From: CAZCBN01 sp964496975
GTDB taxonomy: Bacteria > Planctomycetota > Phycisphaerae > Phycisphaerales > UBA1924
Reading direction: 5' to 3'
NCBI GenBank assembly: GCA_964496975.1
Contig: CAZCBN010000039.1
Span: forward strand, 1 to 25,777
DNA: 25,777 nucleotides
Positions 23,727-25,777 of the stretch are shown piece by piece; positions within the stretch are counted from its first letter, which is position 1, and each line of letters begins with the position of its first letter. The notes below the pieces were generated by a model. That model was not told the DNA's origin. It worked only from the letters and a program-made list of their open reading frames with translations, and ran no database searches. Made by a program: the position numbers and the translations under genes.

Positions 23727-24710
23727 TCACTCCCCCGTCGCGCCCGCCCGCACCGCCGCACGAAGCCGCTCGGTCTCTTCCGCCGAGCTCTCCCGGTCCG
23801 TCGAGACAATCTCCACGAACACATCCTCCAGCGTGGGCCGCCGCAGCTCTACCCGCCGCAGCGGGAACGCCTGCGCCACGCGCCCGAGCACCGCCGTCGG
23901 CGAGTCGCCCTCCCCCAGCGTCGCCTCAAGCCCCGCCTCCCCGCGCAGCACCCCCGCGACGCCCGGCACCGCCGCCACCGCGCTCATCGCAAGTTCCCCC
24001 GCCCGCGGGTCCCACGGCTCAAACAGCACGCTCCGCACCTCGTGCCCACGGCGGATCTCGTCCATCGTGCCGTCCAGCACTTTCTCTCCGCGGTGGATCA
24101 TCACGATCCGGTCGCACACCTGCTCCGCGTGCACCATGACGTGCGTGCTGAAGATCACCGTCGTCCCCTGCCGGTGCAGGTCTCCGATCACGTCCCGCAG
24201 CAGCCGCAGGTTCACCGGGTCAAGCCCGCTGAACGGCTCATCGAGGATCACCAGCTCCGGCTTGTGCAGCACGCTCGCGATGAACTGCACCTTCTGCTGC
24301 ATCCCCTTGCTCAGTTCCTCGCACTTCTTGCCCCACACCCCGGGGAGCTGCACCCGCTCGAGCCACTCCCCGATCAGCCCCGTCGCCCGCGACGACGGCA
24401 CGTTCTTCAGCGCCGCCACGTGCCGCAGGAACGCGCCCACCTTCATCTTCTTGTAGACGCCCCGCTCCTCCGGCAGATACCCGATCCTGTCCTTGCTCTC
24501 CACGGCCGACCGCCGCCCGAGCACGCTCAGCTGCCCCTCGTCCGGGAACAGGATCGACATGATCATCCGAATGCTCGTGCTCTTCCCCGCCCCGTTCGGC
24601 CCGATCAGCCCAAGCAGGCATCCCTCCGGCACCGCGAGGTCAAGCCCAGACACCGCGACCTTCTCCCCGAAGGTCTTCCGCACGCCCCGCATCTCGATCG
24701 CGTTCGCCAT
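23727..24710 (-). CDS. ABC transporter ATP-binding protein (NatA-like)
   Basis: Energises the ABC-2 permease encoded next to it. It has 327 residues from ATG 24710. Motifs: Walker A GPNGAGKST (37-45), a Q-loop region replaced by IGYLPEERGVYKKM (76-89), signature LSKGMQQK (133-140), Walker B LVILDEP (153-159) with D-loop SGLD, and H-loop STH (His190). A C-terminal domain of the kind found in NatA-type ATPases (DUF4162 region, about 210-310) includes the ending PTLEDVFVEIV. The YLPEERGVY form of the Q-loop segment and the neighbour both fit the sodium/antibiotic-export ABC-2 group rather than importers. It heads a five-gene same-strand run and is divergent from the SGNH hydrolase. Confidence 0.93.
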   Translation of the reverse strand: MANAIEMRGVRKTFGEKVAVSGLDLAVPEGCLLGLIGPNGAGKSTSIRMIMSILFPDEGQLSVLGRRSAVESKDRIGYLPEERGVYKKMKVGAFLRHVAALKNVPSSRATGLIGEWLERVQLPGVWGKKCEELSKGMQQKVQFIASVLHKPELVILDEPFSGLDPVNLRLLRDVIGDLHRQGTTVIFSTHVMVHAEQVCDRIVMIHRGEKVLDGTMDEIRRGHEVRSVLFEPWDPRAGELAMSAVAAVPGVAGVLRGEAGLEATLGEGDSPTAVLGRVAQAFPLRRVELRRPTLEDVFVEIVSTDRESSAEETERLRAAVRAGATGE

Positions 24711-24923
24711 ACGCCCCCAGCGTTTCTTCCCTGTTTTCCCGAGTCGCCCGGCCGTGCCGCGTCGCCGTACGAAGCCGCCGCAGCATACCCAACCCGTCCC
24801 CCCGCCTCCGCCCATCCCTCCGCTCGCGGCGAGGCCCTCGCCTCCCCGGGCCCCTCAGGCGCTTTGGGCGATCGCGGCGTCGGGTTTCAAGGCCCGCGGC
24901 GCCGTCCCCCGTACGATGCGCTG
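24711..24923. promoter_or_regulatory. Divergent intergenic region, ABC ATPase / SGNH hydrolase
   Basis: This 213-bp spacer must contain the promoter of the five-gene minus-strand run and that of the plus-strand hydrolase. I could not identify -10/-35 boxes or an operator with confidence. Confidence 0.4.
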
Positions 24924-25777
24924 ATGCCCCCCAGCCGTCAGTCACCGCGCCCGACGCCGCCCCCTCCCGCTCGCCGCCGGCGGCTCCTCTCGCTCGCCCT
25001 CATCCTCAGCCTCGCCCTGAACCTCGCTTTCTCCGCCTTCGCCGTCCGCGCCACCCTCCGCCGCGGCGGCTGGGAGTACGTCAGCCGCCGCCTCGGCCTC
25101 GTCGCAAAGCCCGAAAAATCGCCCGACGCCGTCGTGCTGGAAAACGTCCAGCGTACTCTCCCAGTCCTCCCAAACGAGATCATCTTCGTCGGCGACAGCC
25201 TCGTGCAGGCCTACCCCTGGGCCGAGGTCTGGCCCGGCGTCCCCATCCGAAACTTCGGCATCGGCAAGAGCACCTCCAAAGACGTCCTCGGACGCCTCCC
25301 CTCCGTCATCGAGCGCACGCCCCCCGCCGTCCTCGTCGCCATCGGGGGCAACGACATCGGCCTGCAACGCCCCGTCCCCGACATCGCCGCCGACATCCGC
25401 GCCATCCTCGCCGAGCTCCGCGCCGCGCTCCCCACCGCAACCCTCGGCCTCAACGCCGTCACCCCGCGACAAAACCCCCTCTTCCGCGACACCATCCCCG
25501 CCCTCAACGCCCGCCTCAAGGACATCGCCGCCGAGCACAACGCCGTCTTTCTTGACATCAACGCCGCCCTCATCGCCCCCGACGGCCTCATGCCCCAGCC
25601 CTACACCCACGACGGCCTGCACCTCACACCCGCCGCCTACGCCGTCTGGCAAGAGCTCCTCGCCGACCAGTTCCCCCCGCTCCGCGACGCCATCGCCCGC
25701 GCCGCGTCCGGCCCGCAGCCCACCGCCGCCCCGTCCATCCCAACACCCGCGCCACCGAGGCCATCAACGCCGCCTCC
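24924..25777 (+). CDS. SGNH/GDSL-family hydrolase, membrane-anchored or exported, 3' end off window
   Basis: An esterase, lipase or carbohydrate-acetyl hydrolase of the SGNH fold; substrate unknown. The frame runs open from ATG 24924 to the right edge (284 codons) with no stop. An N-terminal Arg-rich segment (RRRR, 17-20) precedes a hydrophobic helix (21-41) that acts as signal anchor or signal peptide. Catalytic blocks are in order: IIFVGDSLVQAYP with Ser92, NFGIGKST (110-117), AIGGNDIG with Asn143, and the C-terminal THDGLHLTPAAY with Asp230 and His233. All SGNH catalytic residues are therefore present. The tail after 260 is Pro/Ala-rich and continues beyond the window. Third codon positions are strongly C, as in the neighbouring plus-strand genes. 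Confidence 0.9.
   Translation, partial: MPPSRQSPRPTPPPPARRRRLLSLALILSLALNLAFSAFAVRATLRRGGWEYVSRRLGLVAKPEKSPDAVVLENVQRTLPVLPNEIIFVGDSLVQAYPWAEVWPGVPIRNFGIGKSTSKDVLGRLPSVIERTPPAVLVAIGGNDIGLQRPVPDIAADIRAILAELRAALPTATLGLNAVTPRQNPLFRDTIPALNARLKDIAAEHNAVFLDINAALIAPDGLMPQPYTHDGLHLTPAAYAVWQELLADQFPPLRDAIARAASGPQPTAAPSIPTPAPPRPSTPP

Overview
The window is GC-rich bacterial DNA from a planctomycete, most likely the Phycisphaerae/Phycisphaerales. The main clue is the C-terminal module on secreted proteins at 9625-13348, with paired DIFDLFDFLA motifs, two of them preceded by FNGD. This dockerin-like tail is very common in that group. Weak or missing Shine-Dalgarno sequences before several genes and the large RNase P RNA fit. 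Three runs of N (8973-8982, 15885-15984, 23404-23413) point to a draft or metagenome assembly. The 100-N gap is flanked by an exact 55-bp duplication, which looks like an assembler overlap rather than biology.

Layout. 1-1043 (+) is the 3' part of a 1-pyrroline-5-carboxylate dehydrogenase. 1226-3863 (-) holds gpmI, an intact HicB antitoxin, a HicA toxin gene killed by two nonsense codons, and a one-domain peroxiredoxin. 4022-4924 (+) is the PLP homeostasis protein YggS with an extra internal segment. 5045-9491 (-) looks like a four-gene transcription unit: a solitary DNA methyltransferase, a membrane protein, asparagine synthetase and a lipoprotein peptidoglycan amidase. 9625-13348 carries three exported proteins: a secreted endonuclease I (+) and two paralogous proteins (-). 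13481-14827 (-) is UDP-glucose dehydrogenase. 15095-19142 (+) runs methyltransferase, long-chain polyprenyl diphosphate synthase, tyrS, followed by rnpB (RNase P RNA) and a strong terminator. 20182-24710 (-) is a five-gene unit: ABC-2 exporter ATPase and permease, two zinc-ribbon membrane proteins, and a second methyltransferase paralogous to the one at 15095. 24924 to the right edge (+) is an SGNH/GDSL hydrolase without a stop codon inside the window.

Most of the content is housekeeping (glycolysis, proline catabolism, tRNA charging, tRNA processing, isoprenoid chain synthesis, UDP-glucuronate supply). The accessory interest lies in the five-gene exporter/zinc-ribbon/methyltransferase unit, the secreted nuclease group, and the intergenic sequence. 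The spacers contain hairpins at all four convergent gene junctions, GC-rich 5-8-bp tandem arrays, and a family of GGCTC-TCC-GAGCC palindromes. Two copies of that palindrome have been absorbed in frame into the methyltransferase gene at 20182-21114.
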